Shown one piece after another: positions 15,617-25,146 of a stretch of DNA of 64,000 bases. A model generated the notes under the pieces. It was not told the DNA's origin, ran no database searches, and saw nothing but the letters and a program-made list of their open reading frames with translations. The position numbers were made by a program, and so were the translations under genes. Source of the stretch: CAZPQK01 sp964588695 (lineage in GTDB: Bacteria > Krumholzibacteriota > Krumholzibacteriia > WVZY01 > JAKEHA01); the NCBI GenBank assembly GCA_964588695.1, contig CAZPQK010000005.1, forward strand, positions 211,638-275,637, read 5' to 3'. Position 1 is the stretch's first letter. The number at the start of each line of letters is the position of its first letter.

Positions 15617-18346
15617 ATGGCCTTAGCGCTCGTTGACGGGCATGCGTTGATCTATCGATCGCACTTTGCGTTTGCCCGCCAGCCGTTAACCAACTCTTCG
15701 GGGCAGGAAACGAGCGCAGTGTTCGGATTCATGAACACGTTACTCACGTTGCTGCAGACCCGTGACCCCGAACATCTAGGCGTTATTTTTGACGCGCCCG
15801 GTCCCACGTTTCGCCACGAACAGTTTGAAGATTACAAAGCCACGCGACCGCCCACTCCGGTGCCGATTATTGAGCAACTGCCAATCGTCTGCGAGTTGTT
15901 GGACGCCATGTCGATTGCGCGACTGGAACGCGTGGGCTATGAAGCCGACGACATCATTGCGACTCTTGCTACTCGATTTGCCGACCAAACCCCGGTCGAC
16001 ATTATCTCGGGAGACAAGGACCTTTTGCAACTGGTCACCGATAAAGTGTCGGTAATTCGACCCGGCCGCGGCAGCGTGCTGGAGAACGTCATCACTCCCG
16101 AGAACATCGTCGAAATCCTTGGGCTTCCCGCCGAACAAGTAGTGGACTATCTGGCTCTGGTTGGAGATACCAGTGACAACGTTCCGGGCGTTCGCGGAGT
16201 CGGCCAAAAAACCGCGCTCAAGCTTTTGCTGGAATACGGGGGGCTGGATGGAATTTACAATCACCTCGACGACCTCGGCAAAGGGGCGACGCGTAAGAAG
16301 CTCGAGGCGAGCAGAACCGACGCCTACCTTTCGCGGCAACTGGTCACCCTTCATCGCGAAGTTCCCCTGGAGGTCACGTTAAACGACTTTGCTCGTGGTA
16401 GCTACGATCGTGACCGAATGAAAGCGCTGTTGACCGAACTTGAGTTCGATCGTCTGGCGCGGTCTTTGTTGGACGCCGAACCGAAAGCCGCTCCCGAGCC
16501 ACTGCCGACGGTTTCGACGCAGCGTTATCATGCCGTAACCGACGAATCGGCACTGGCGAACCTGGCCGCCGTCCTGCGCGAGTGCGACGAGTTCGCGGTC
16601 GATACCGAAACATCGTCTCCCGATCCGATGTCGTGCGAGTTGGCCGGTATTTCGGTAAGCACCGAGCCCGGCAACGGGTGGTATGTACCCGTTACCAGCA
16701 CAATTCCTGGGGATGGTCCGACGCTGTTTGACGCTCCTCAGGCGCCGGGACTTTCGCTGAACCTGGTTCGGCAATACCTGGCGGATGTGTTTGCCGCTTC
16801 CACACCAAAGAAGATTGGGCAGAACATAAAGTTTGACGCCATCGTGCTTGAACGCTCCGGCTTGCCACTGTCGGGAATTGGGTTTGACACAATGATCGCA
16901 TCGTACTGTTTGGATCCGGCGCGACGCAGTCATTCCCTCGACAACCTTGCTAAAGATTTCTTTGCTCACGAAATGATCCATTTTGCCGACCTCTTCGAAA
17001 GACGCACGTCCAAAAAGGACATCCGTACGGTGCCTTTGGAAAAGGTGGTCGATTACGCCAGTGAAGACGCCGACTACACGCTTCGCTTACAGCAAGCGTT
17101 TGCACCAATGATCGAAGCGTCGCCTGCGCGTTCGCTTTTCTACGAAGTGGAGATGCCGCTTAGCGAAGTGTTGCGCGCGATGGAAATGACCGGCGTCGCG
17201 GTGGATGTTGCGTTTTTGGGCGAAATGTCGACACGCTATGCCGAGCAAATTGGGAAGCTGGAAGAGGCAATCTTCGCCGAGGTCGGCGAGCGGTTTAACA
17301 TCAACTCCACGCCTACGCTCCGCGACGTGTTGTTTAACAAGCTCGGTTTAAAGCCTTCGCGCAAAACTAAAACCGGATACTCCACCGACGTTGACGTTCT
17401 TAATCAGTTGGCCGACCAACACGCTGTGCCCAAACTGCTGCTTCAGTACCGCCAATTGGTAAAGCTGAAGAGTACCTACATCGATGCATTGCCGCGACTG
17501 GTCAATGCCCAAAGCCAGCGTGTCCATACGTCGTACAACCAGGCGGTGGCTTCCACGGGGCGCCTCTCGTCGTCCGATCCTAACCTTCAAAACATTCCCA
17601 TTCGAACCGACGAAGGGCGTGAAATCCGACGCGCGTTTGTCGCGGACAACGACTGGGTTCTGGTCGACGCAGACTATTCGCAAATCGAGCTTCGGATTCT
17701 GGCCCATGCATCGCGCGATGAAGGGTTGATAGAGGCATTTCGCGAGGACGCCGACATTCACCGTCGGACCGCCGCCAAGATTCTGGGAAAGTCGGAAGCC
17801 GACGTGTCCGACGAGATGCGCAACCGCGCCAAAACGGTTAACTTTGGTATTGTCTACGGAATGGGCGCCCGCGGCCTGGCACAATCGTTGGACATTGATG
17901 TGGCGGAAGCCAAAACATTTATCGACGAGTACTTTGCGTCCTACCCTGGCGTTAAGCGCTTCATCGACGAGACCATAAACGGCGCGCGCGAGTCCCAACA
18001 CGTTAGCACCTTGCTAGGGCGTCTGCGCAATTTGCCCGACATTAACTCGGCGAACGGTCGCGCACGATCCTTCTCCGAACGTATCGCCGTGAATACACCC
18101 ATTCAAGGCACAGCGGCCGACATTATCAAGTTGGCGATGCTTAACGTCGACCAGACCTTTCGCGAGCGAGGTTACAAAGCACGCATGATCTTGCAGGTTC
18201 ACGACGAGCTTTTGTTTGAAGTGCCACCGGACGAAGTTAACGAAGTCTCGGCGACGGTGCGGGAATGCATGGAACAAGCTATAGCGCTGGAGGTTCCGCT
18301 GAAAGTGGACATCGGTACCGGCAAGAACTGGCTGGAGGCGCACTAG
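15617..18346 (+). CDS. polA: DNA polymerase I
   Basis: 909 residues with all three activities. The N-terminal 5'-3' flap nuclease spans about residues 1-290 (GVIFDAPGPTFRHEQFEDYK, VGDTSDNVPGVRGVGQKTA). The 3'-5' exonuclease looks active: its acidic residues are present in VDTETSS, QNIKFDA and YASEDADYT. The polymerase domain carries DADYSQIELRILAH, NFGIVYGMGARG and QVHDELLFE. The start ATG follows the nadD stop without a gap, and the stop overlaps the coaE start. It acts in Okazaki-fragment maturation and repair. Confidence 0.98.
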   Translation: MALALVDGHALIYRSHFAFARQPLTNSSGQETSAVFGFMNTLLTLLQTRDPEHLGVIFDAPGPTFRHEQFEDYKATRPPTPVPIIEQLPIVCELLDAMSIARLERVGYEADDIIATLATRFADQTPVDIISGDKDLLQLVTDKVSVIRPGRGSVLENVITPENIVEILGLPAEQVVDYLALVGDTSDNVPGVRGVGQKTALKLLLEYGGLDGIYNHLDDLGKGATRKKLEASRTDAYLSRQLVTLHREVPLEVTLNDFARGSYDRDRMKALLTELEFDRLARSLLDAEPKAAPEPLPTVSTQRYHAVTDESALANLAAVLRECDEFAVDTETSSPDPMSCELAGISVSTEPGNGWYVPVTSTIPGDGPTLFDAPQAPGLSLNLVRQYLADVFAASTPKKIGQNIKFDAIVLERSGLPLSGIGFDTMIASYCLDPARRSHSLDNLAKDFFAHEMIHFADLFERRTSKKDIRTVPLEKVVDYASEDADYTLRLQQAFAPMIEASPARSLFYEVEMPLSEVLRAMEMTGVAVDVAFLGEMSTRYAEQIGKLEEAIFAEVGERFNINSTPTLRDVLFNKLGLKPSRKTKTGYSTDVDVLNQLADQHAVPKLLLQYRQLVKLKSTYIDALPRLVNAQSQRVHTSYNQAVASTGRLSSSDPNLQNIPIRTDEGREIRRAFVADNDWVLVDADYSQIELRILAHASRDEGLIEAFREDADIHRRTAAKILGKSEADVSDEMRNRAKTVNFGIVYGMGARGLAQSLDIDVAEAKTFIDEYFASYPGVKRFIDETINGARESQHVSTLLGRLRNLPDINSANGRARSFSERIAVNTPIQGTAADIIKLAMLNVDQTFRERGYKARMILQVHDELLFEVPPDEVNEVSATVRECMEQAIALEVPLKVDIGTGKNWLEAH

Positions 18347-18945
18347 TGAAGATCTTGGGCCTGGCAGGAGAATCGGGTACAGGAAAGTCGACGCTGGCAG
18401 GCTACCTGGTTACGCGCGGTGCGGAGCACATCGACTGCGACCGTGTGGGCCACGAACTCCTTGCCCATGACGCTGAGGTTAATCGGCTGGTGCGGGAATC
18501 GTTTGGCGACAGTGTTTTCGACGCGCAAGGCCAGGTTGACCGCCGGAAGTTGGGCGCGATTGTGTTTGCCGATACCGACGCGTTGAAGCGCTACGGCGAC
18601 ATTATTCATCCGGCGATTCGAACGGAGACCGGCAGGAGGGTTGACGCCATGCGAGATCGAAACGTCCCTTTGGCGGTTGTCGACGGCGCTTTGCTGCTGA
18701 CTTCCGAAATGCCGTTTGCCTATGACCTGTTGATTGCCTTGCGCTGTGATCCTCGCGAGCAAGTTCAACGGCTATTGGCGAGGGGGGACCGTAGCGAATC
18801 CGAAGTCCGCGCGCGTCTCGACAGCCAGGCAGGGATCCAGAAAAGTTTCGACAAAGCCGACGCCATCATCGATACTACCGGTGATCTGGAACACGCCGTA
18901 GAGGCCCTTAACCGCCTGGTAGACCCGTTGTTGCACCAGGCGTAG
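18346..18945 (+). CDS. coaE: dephospho-CoA kinase
   Basis: 199 residues starting at GTG 18346, which shares a base with the polA stop codon. Longer starts would run far into polA and lack the family's N-terminus. The protein begins KILGLAGESGTGKSTL, with the P-loop GESGTGKST, and has the CoaE features CDRVGHELL and the lid region around LARGDRSESEVRARL. CoaE performs the last step of coenzyme A synthesis. The polA-coaE order is common in bacteria. Confidence 0.95.
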   Translation: MKILGLAGESGTGKSTLAGYLVTRGAEHIDCDRVGHELLAHDAEVNRLVRESFGDSVFDAQGQVDRRKLGAIVFADTDALKRYGDIIHPAIRTETGRRVDAMRDRNVPLAVVDGALLLTSEMPFAYDLLIALRCDPREQVQRLLARGDRSESEVRARLDSQAGIQKSFDKADAIIDTTGDLEHAVEALNRLVDPLLHQA

Positions 18946-18962
18946 CTGTATCGGGAATCCCA

Positions 18963-20076
18963 ATGAAAGCGTTCGACGAAATTGCCAGCGCCCTGCGAGA
19001 CCTTCGCACCAAAGCCGACAAACTAAAGGAGTGTCTTTGACGTTCCTGTCTTGGAATCCCGCCTGGCCGAACTAAACGCGGCGATGAACGAACAGGACTT
19101 TTGGCAGAACAAGGCCAACTCCGAGACCACCCTGCGCGAAGTCAAGTCCATCAAAAACAAACTCGAGCCTCTCCGCGACTTACTGTCGCGATTAGAGGAT
19201 AGCGAGGAGTTGCTCGCACTGGCGCGCGAGGAAGATGATGAAGGCGTGATGGCCGAGTTGGGTAAAGAGGCAACCGCCATCGCTGATGAACTGGCAAGAC
19301 AAGAAGTGGTCATGCTTTTTTCGGGACCCGATGACGGGCGCGGCGCCATTCTCACCATTCATCCCGGAGCCGGCGGTACCGAATCGATGGATTGGGCGGA
19401 GATGCTGTTGCGAATGTATACGCGCTTTGGCGAGCGCAGCGACCTGAACATGCGCGTGCTCGATCATACGGCTGGCGACGAAGCGGGGATCAAAAGCGCG
19501 ACACTGGAGTTTAAAGGTGAGCACGCGTTCGGCCAGTTGAAGGCCGAAAGCGGGGTGCACCGTCTGGTGAGGATTTCGCCGTTCGACGCCAGCGGTCGCC
19601 GTCACACTTCGTTTGCTTCGGTGTTTGTCTATCCAGAGATCGACGACAACATCGAGATCGAAGTGCGCGACGAAGACGTGCAGATGGATACCTACCGCGC
19701 GAGCGGTGCCGGGGGACAGCACGTGAATAAGACTGACAGCGCCGTTCGACTTACCCACAAGCCGTCGGGGATCGTGGTGCAGTGTCAAAGCGAACGCTCC
19801 CAGCATCGCAACAAAGAAAACGCGATGAAGATTCTGCGGGCACGGCTGTACGCCAAGCGCCAGGAAGAAGAGCGCGAGAAACTGGATAAGATGTTAGAAA
19901 GTCAGAAAGAGATATCCTGGGGGAGTCAGATCAGATCGTATGTGATTCACCCGTACAATATGGTCAAAGATCATCGCACCGACGAGCAAACTTCCGACGT
20001 GCAGCGCGTTTTGGATGGAGACCTGGACGCGTTTATCGAGGCATACCTGCATAAGTTCGCGGGCGCCACGGCTTAA
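18963..20076 (+). CDS. prfB: peptide chain release factor 2, expressed by programmed +1 frameshift
   Basis: The gene starts at ATG 18963 and reads 25 codons to an in-frame TGA at 19038-19040. It continues in the +1 frame from GAC (19039-19041), giving 370 residues. The release-factor hallmarks are all in the second frame: the RF2 anticodon-like tripeptide SPF (RISPFDASGRRH) and the catalytic GGQ (SGAGGQHVNK). RF2 ends translation at UGA and UAA. Taken alone, the long frame seems to lack an N-terminus; the short zero-frame leader supplies it. It is followed by lysS, as in Escherichia coli. Confidence 0.96.
19027..19041 (+). promoter_or_regulatory. prfB programmed +1 frameshift site
   Basis: The site consists of a Shine-Dalgarno-like AGGAG (19027-19031), three bases, then the slippery CTT TGA C (19035-19041). 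The spacing is the same as in the classical RF2 recoding site. When RF2 is scarce, ribosomes pause at the TGA and slip one base forward, so RF2 controls its own synthesis. Confidence 0.95.
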
Positions 20077-20088
20077 CCCAAATAAACA

Positions 20089-21573
20089 ATGAGCGAAGAA
20101 CTACAAGGTTTCGAAAAGTTGCGCGCGATTCGCGTAGAGAAAATGGAAGGCCTGCGTGAGGCCGGGCAGAATCCTTACCCCTACCGTTTTCCGGTAACCC
20201 ATTCGGTTGCCGAAGTCATGGCTGGAGAAAAAGCGCTAACCGACGAAGAGGCGACCGTGGCCATTGCCGGTCGCTTGATGTCGTTGCGCGGACACGGTAA
20301 GACACAATTCGCCCACTTAGAGGACACCAGTGGTCGATTGCAAATCTACGTACGTCGGGATGACCTGGGCGAAGAAGCTTTTAATGTGTTCAAGCTGGTC
20401 GAAGTTGGCGACGTCATCGGAGTATCGGGGAAGCTGTTTCGCACCAAGACCGACGAGCTAACCGTCCACATCGACCAATTTGAGGTGTTGTCAAAAGCGT
20501 TGCGGCCGCTGCCCGAAAAGTGGCACGGCCTCACCGACAAGGAAATCCGTTATCGGCAACGCTACGTCGACCTGATTGTCAATCGCGATGTGCGGGAAGT
20601 TTTTGTCAAGCGTTCCCACCTGATCGAAACCATGCGGCAGTTTCTGCGTGGCCTCGATTTTTTGGAAGTGGAAACACCAATTCTACAGCCGCTGTATGGC
20701 GGAGCCGCCGCGCGCCCATTTGTTACCCATCACAATGCGCTCGACATGCCATTGTATCTGCGTATCGCAAACGAGCTTTATCTGAAACGTTTGCTGGTTG
20801 GCGGTTTTGAACGAGTTTTCGAGTTTGCTAAGGACTTTCGCAACGAAGGCATCGATCGCTCACATAACCCCGAGTTCACGATGATGGAATGTTACGCGGC
20901 GTACCTCGACTACACCGACTACATGGACATGGTGGAAGACATGATGAAGGTGTTGGCCAAGGAACTTACCGACGACGGAGCCGTGACTTATGGCGAACAC
21001 AAGATTGACTTTAACCAACCGTGGCGACGCCTTCGATTTTTTGACGCCATTCAGGAAGCCACCGGCGTGGACTTTCGTGGAATGGCGGCGAATGACGTTC
21101 TAGCAGAAGCCAAACGCCTTGGCGTTAACTTGGAAAAAGGTACGCCGATTTCCAAGGCGCTGGATGAAGTGTTTGGAGAAACGGCCGAACCGGGATTGAT
21201 TCAGCCCACCTTCATTTATGACTATCCCAAGGAACTCTCGCCGCTGGCGAAAGATCACCGCAGCGAAGAAGGCCTGGTGGAGCGGTTCGAGCCTTACTTG
21301 TGTGGGTTCGAAGTGGGTAATGCGTTCTCTGAACTCAACGACCCGATCGAGCAACGGCGCCGTTTCGAACAACAGCTGAGCTTTCGCGACCAGGGCGACG
21401 ACGAAGCCCATCAGTTGGACGAAGACTATTTGCGGGCGCTGGAGTACGGGATGCCGCCTGCCGCCGGCCTGGGAATCGGCATTGACCGGTTGACCATGGT
21501 GTTCACCAATAGCCATTCGATTCGCGACGTGATCTTCTTTCCGCACATGCGTCCGGAGGAAGGCCGCGACTGA
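20089..21573 (+). CDS. lysS: lysyl-tRNA synthetase, class II
   Basis: 494 residues. An N-terminal OB-fold anticodon domain (VAIAGRLMSLRGHGKTQFAHL) is followed by the class II catalytic core. Motif 2 lies around FRNEGIDRSHNPEFTMMECY and motif 3 is GLGIGIDRLTMV. The dipeptide context GGAAARPFVTHHNALDMPLY is typical of LysS. It charges tRNA-Lys in the cytoplasm. Its stop codon overlaps the ATG of the lolC/E gene, so an aminoacyl-tRNA synthetase is coupled to lipoprotein sorting genes here. Confidence 0.98.
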   Translation: MSEELQGFEKLRAIRVEKMEGLREAGQNPYPYRFPVTHSVAEVMAGEKALTDEEATVAIAGRLMSLRGHGKTQFAHLEDTSGRLQIYVRRDDLGEEAFNVFKLVEVGDVIGVSGKLFRTKTDELTVHIDQFEVLSKALRPLPEKWHGLTDKEIRYRQRYVDLIVNRDVREVFVKRSHLIETMRQFLRGLDFLEVETPILQPLYGGAAARPFVTHHNALDMPLYLRIANELYLKRLLVGGFERVFEFAKDFRNEGIDRSHNPEFTMMECYAAYLDYTDYMDMVEDMMKVLAKELTDDGAVTYGEHKIDFNQPWRRLRFFDAIQEATGVDFRGMAANDVLAEAKRLGVNLEKGTPISKALDEVFGETAEPGLIQPTFIYDYPKELSPLAKDHRSEEGLVERFEPYLCGFEVGNAFSELNDPIEQRRRFEQQLSFRDQGDDEAHQLDEDYLRALEYGMPPAAGLGIGIDRLTMVFTNSHSIRDVIFFPHMRPEEGRD

Positions 21574-22829
21574 TGCGCTATACGCTGTTCGTAGCGCGAC
21601 GGTACCTGCAGACCAAAAAGCGGTCGGCATTGGTGTCACGAATCACGTCCATCGCCATCGGCGGTGTGTTCGTTGGTGTCATGACGCTGGTCATTGTGTT
21701 GTCGGTGATCAACGGTTTTGAAACTGAGCTTCGCCAACGCATCGTCGGATTCAACACTCACGTCCTCGTGTTTGCTCGTCATGCCGAGGCCTGGAATGCT
21801 ATAAACGACGTCGCCGAGGTGGTGAAGGATCGGGACGAAGTCGTGGGGGCCGCGCCGTTTGTGCGCTCGGAGGCGTTGGCCACCTACGAGATTATCCCCG
21901 GTCGCCGTACCAAGTTGCGGGGTGTGATCGTCAAGGGAATCGACCTTGTGCAAGAGGGGACGGTCTCGACGGTCATCGACAGTATCAAGCCCGAGATCAC
22001 TAGTTTCGACGCCAGCATCTTCGACGACGACGAGCCCACGGTCGGTGTGGTACTCGGCCTCGACCTCGCCACCGATTTGCAGGTTGGTCTGGGCGAGCGC
22101 ATCGATTTAATCACGGGGCCGGCTACGCTAACCGGTACCGATGACGAACCAAAGTCGTTGCCGTGTCGGGTGCTGGGATTCTTCAACTCGGGCATGTACG
22201 AGTTCGATTCGCGCTTCGTGTACATGGATCTGCGCGACGCGGAGACTTTCTTCGACTTCGAGACCGGAGTCCGTGGTCTGGGTCTGAAGCTCGACGACAT
22301 GTATCGCGCCATGGAAGTCGACGGCGAACTTGTCGAACTGCTACCGGCGTTGGACTACGGAACCAACAACTGGATCAACCTCAATCAAAACCTCTTCAGT
22401 TACATGAAAATCGAAAAGACGCTCATGTTCCTGATGCTCACGCTGATTATCCTGGTTGCGGCCTTCAACCTGGTCGGGATGCTGACCATGGTCATTATGG
22501 AAAAGCGCCGGGAAATCGGCATTCTGCGCTCGATGGGTGCGCCGGCGCGCGGGGTGATGTCGATTTTTATGCTTGAAGGCACCGCGATTGGGGTTGCGGG
22601 TACGTTTGGGGGGCTTATTGCGGGTTGGGTGGCCTGCCTGTTGCTTGACCGATTTGCCCTCGACTTGCCGGGCGACGTGTATTTCATTAAGACCCTGCCG
22701 GTGCTGGTGCAGTGGAAGGATCTGGCGCTGGTGGCGGTAAGTTCGGTGTTTATTTGTTTTATGGCAACGGTTTACCCCAGCTGGGAGGCCAGTCAAATGG
22801 TGCCCGTTGAAGCCATTCGCAACGAGTAG
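21573..22829 (+). CDS. lolC: lipoprotein-releasing ABC transporter permease, LolC/LolE family
   Basis: 418 residues with the LolC/E plan. A first membrane helix near the N-terminus (ITSIAIGGVFVGVMTLVIVLSVINGF) is followed by a large periplasmic MacB-like domain and three C-terminal membrane helices. The FtsX-type block EKRREIGILRSMGA is present. LolCDE extracts lipoproteins from the inner membrane for LolA. Only one permease gene is present beside lolD, so it may act as a homodimer (as in LolF-type systems); whether to call it LolC or LolE cannot be settled. Confidence 0.92.
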   Translation: MRYTLFVARRYLQTKKRSALVSRITSIAIGGVFVGVMTLVIVLSVINGFETELRQRIVGFNTHVLVFARHAEAWNAINDVAEVVKDRDEVVGAAPFVRSEALATYEIIPGRRTKLRGVIVKGIDLVQEGTVSTVIDSIKPEITSFDASIFDDDEPTVGVVLGLDLATDLQVGLGERIDLITGPATLTGTDDEPKSLPCRVLGFFNSGMYEFDSRFVYMDLRDAETFFDFETGVRGLGLKLDDMYRAMEVDGELVELLPALDYGTNNWINLNQNLFSYMKIEKTLMFLMLTLIILVAAFNLVGMLTMVIMEKRREIGILRSMGAPARGVMSIFMLEGTAIGVAGTFGGLIAGWVACLLLDRFALDLPGDVYFIKTLPVLVQWKDLALVAVSSVFICFMATVYPSWEASQMVPVEAIRNE

Positions 22830-22890
22830 AGTCCTTGGTGCCAGCCGGATCGCGGCTTAAGTTACCAGGGAAAGGGTCGATCAGGAGAAC

Positions 22891-23562
22891 ATGCTTCTAT
22901 CCGCACAAGAGATCAGCAAGAGCTACTACCTGGGCGATAAGCGGGTTGATGTTCTGCAGGACGCCAGCCTGCAGGTCGACACCGGCGAAGTCGTTGCTGT
23001 AATCGGTGCATCTGGTTCGGGCAAGAGCACGCTGTTGCACATTCTGGGATCGCTCGATCATCCCGATGCAGGCACAGTCAGCATTGCCGGCCAGGATGTT
23101 TCTCGGTTGAAACCCAGAGCGCTGGATCGACTGCGCAGCGACGAGATTGGTTTCATTTTTCAATTTCATTTTCTGCTGCCAGATTTCAGCGCGCTGGAAA
23201 ACGTAATGATGCCGAGGCTGGTTCGAGGAGAAGATGGCGCGCACGAAGCCGACGCTCGGGAATGGTTGGACCGCGTGGGGTTGGGGCATCGAGTTGACCA
23301 CCGTCCCAGTGAACTATCCGGCGGCGAACAACAACGCGTCGCCGTAGCGCGCGCGTTTATGAACGACCCCAGCGTAGTGTTTGCCGACGAACCCACCGGT
23401 AACCTCGACGATGCCACCGGCGACGAAATCCACACGCTGATTCGCGAGCTTTCGCGCGAACGCGGACAGTCGTTCGTTGTCGTTACGCACAAACGCGAGT
23501 TCTCGCAGTTCGCCGATCGCACGGTGGAGTTGGTTGACGGCGCTCTCCGACAGGTAAGTTAG
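22891..23562 (+). CDS. lolD: lipoprotein-releasing ABC transporter ATP-binding protein LolD
   Basis: 223 residues. Walker A is GASGSGKST, the ABC signature is LSGGEQQRVAVARA, Walker B is VVFADEPTGNLD, and the H-loop is VVVTHKREF. The MacB/LolD group is indicated by the GNLD ending and by the adjacent permease. It powers lipoprotein release from the inner membrane. A clear ribosome site (AGGAG) precedes the ATG. It is followed after two bases by mcsA. Confidence 0.95.
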   Translation: MLLSAQEISKSYYLGDKRVDVLQDASLQVDTGEVVAVIGASGSGKSTLLHILGSLDHPDAGTVSIAGQDVSRLKPRALDRLRSDEIGFIFQFHFLLPDFSALENVMMPRLVRGEDGAHEADAREWLDRVGLGHRVDHRPSELSGGEQQRVAVARAFMNDPSVVFADEPTGNLDDATGDEIHTLIRELSRERGQSFVVVTHKREFSQFADRTVELVDGALRQVS

Positions 23563-23564
23563 CG

Positions 23565-24083
23565 ATGGCGGTCACCTGTAAGATGTGCTCGCAGCGCGCG
23601 GCGACTGTACATTTCACCGAGATTGTAAACGGCAAGATGGTGAGTCTGCATTTGTGCGCGGAATGCGCGCGCGACAAGGGAATCGAAGTGCAGAGCGCGT
23701 CCAGCTATGGCATGGGGGATCTGGTTGCTGGACTCATCGACACATCAGTCGACACCGAAGCCGAAAAGATTGGCCGGGTGCGTTGCCCCGCGTGTTCGTT
23801 CGAGTTTTCCGAATTCAAGAAGGTCGGACGTTTTGGCTGCCCCGAATGCTACGACGCCTTCGTAACCCAACTGATGCCAATGCTGCGCCACATCCACGGC
23901 GCCACACAGCATCGCGGTAAAGCGCCGGCACATATGCGTGCTCAGATTCGCCGCGACCAGACTCGCGCGGAACTCGAAGAGGATTTGCGTGAAGCGGTGC
24001 GCGAAGAAGACTTCGAACGCGCCGCCAACTTGCGGGACCGAATTCGGTCGCTGACCGAAGAAGAGGGGGCGGGCAATGAGTAA
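23565..24083 (+). CDS. mcsA: protein-arginine kinase activator McsA
   Basis: 172 residues. Two zinc-binding cysteine clusters are visible: C5-x2-C8 with a later CAEC pair, and CPAC with CPEC in the middle. A UVR helical domain occupies about residues 135-170 (EEDLREAVREEDFERAANLRDRIR). This is the McsA layout. McsA activates the arginine kinase McsB, encoded next with an 8-base overlap, and ClpC follows. UVR domains also occur in UvrB and UvrC, but the zinc clusters and neighbours decide for McsA. Confidence 0.93.
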   Translation: MAVTCKMCSQRAATVHFTEIVNGKMVSLHLCAECARDKGIEVQSASSYGMGDLVAGLIDTSVDTEAEKIGRVRCPACSFEFSEFKKVGRFGCPECYDAFVTQLMPMLRHIHGATQHRGKAPAHMRAQIRRDQTRAELEEDLREAVREEDFERAANLRDRIRSLTEEEGAGNE

Positions 24084-25134
24084 CCTTATGCATCGTCCCG
24101 GGCTCTGGTTGGATTCGGGCGGTTCGGAGGGAGAGATTATCCTGTCCTCACGGGTTCGTTTGGCGAGGAATCTGACCGACTACGCCTTTACCCATACCTG
24201 CGACACGCAAACCCTGGAACAGATCCTTAACACAACCAAAGCCGCGGCAACCAACACCACGACGTTCACCCCGCACCGCTACGTGGCGATGGGGGATCTT
24301 TCCACACTGGATCGCCAGTTTCTGGCCGAGCGCCACCTGGTCAGCCGCGAGTTCCTGTTCAACTCCACCCACCGCGGGCTGGTGATCAACGAGACCGAAG
24401 ATATTTGCCTGATGATTAACGAAGAGGATCATCTGCGGCTACAGGCGTTCGGGCCGGGGTTGTCGCTGGAGAAGACCTACGAACGGGCCAGCAAGCTCGA
24501 CGACGAACTGGCGCCAGCACTCGATTTGGCGTTTGACGGACGATTTGGCTATCTTACGGCATGTCCGACCAACCTGGGGACGGGTATGCGCGCCTCAGTG
24601 CTGATTCACCTGCCAGGGCTGGTTCATACCAAGGAAATCGAGAAATTGCTCGATTCGCTGCGGAAACTCAACCATTCGATCCGAGGCCTTTACGGCGAGG
24701 GGTCCGAAGTAATGGGCAATTTTTTCCAGATTTCCAATGCGGCGACCCTGGGGGCGCCGGAAGCGGAGATCGTAGCGGGACTTCGCGAGATGGTGGTAAA
24801 GATCATCGGTTTCGAGCGTAAGGCCCGCGAGATGCTCCTACGCAAGGCACGGAGCTTGCTGGAGGATAAAGTCTGGCGTGCCTACGGGTTACTTCGATAT
24901 GCTCGGAGCGTGAACACCAAAGAGGCCCTTAGTTTGATCTCTGCCGTGCGGTTGGGGGTCGGGCTGGGAGTGATTACCGACGTGGATATCCGCACCCTCA
25001 ATGAGCTGTTAGTTTACACCCAGCCGGCCCACCTGCAGCGGGTCGGGAACACGACGATGGACGCGAACGAACGCGACGTCGCTCGCGCGTCTTACATTCG
25101 AGAACGGTTGGCCCAGCCAAAGAAACGCGATTGA
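24076..25134 (+). CDS. mcsB: protein arginine kinase McsB
   Basis: 352 residues of the phosphagen-kinase fold. Conserved blocks include ILSSRVRLARNL, the active-site segment LTACPTNLGTGMRASV with cysteine 163, and GEGSEVMGNFFQISNAATLG. Near the C-terminus the RDVARA sequence fits the RDxxRA phosphoarginine-sensing motif of McsB. McsB phosphorylates arginines on proteins and marks them for ClpC-ClpP degradation. It overlaps mcsA and is followed after 12 bases by clpC. The Firmicutes repressor CtsR, usually first in this operon, is absent. Confidence 0.95.
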   Translation: MSNLMHRPGLWLDSGGSEGEIILSSRVRLARNLTDYAFTHTCDTQTLEQILNTTKAAATNTTTFTPHRYVAMGDLSTLDRQFLAERHLVSREFLFNSTHRGLVINETEDICLMINEEDHLRLQAFGPGLSLEKTYERASKLDDELAPALDLAFDGRFGYLTACPTNLGTGMRASVLIHLPGLVHTKEIEKLLDSLRKLNHSIRGLYGEGSEVMGNFFQISNAATLGAPEAEIVAGLREMVVKIIGFERKAREMLLRKARSLLEDKVWRAYGLLRYARSVNTKEALSLISAVRLGVGLGVITDVDIRTLNELLVYTQPAHLQRVGNTTMDANERDVARASYIRERLAQPKKRD

Positions 25135-25146
25135 GGAGTCATCTAG

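Noticed and set aside
18265..18345. Longer coaE start inside polA
   Set aside because: The P-loop lies at the normal distance from GTG 18346; the extension would be a polA out-of-frame shadow.
18963..19040. A separate 25-codon gene before prfB, or a broken prfB
   Set aside because: The stop, slip sequence and SD-like element form the standard RF2 recoding site, so it is the first part of prfB.
23565..24083. mcsA as a UvrB or UvrC fragment
   Set aside because: Only the UVR helix is shared; the zinc clusters and the mcsB-clpC context identify McsA.
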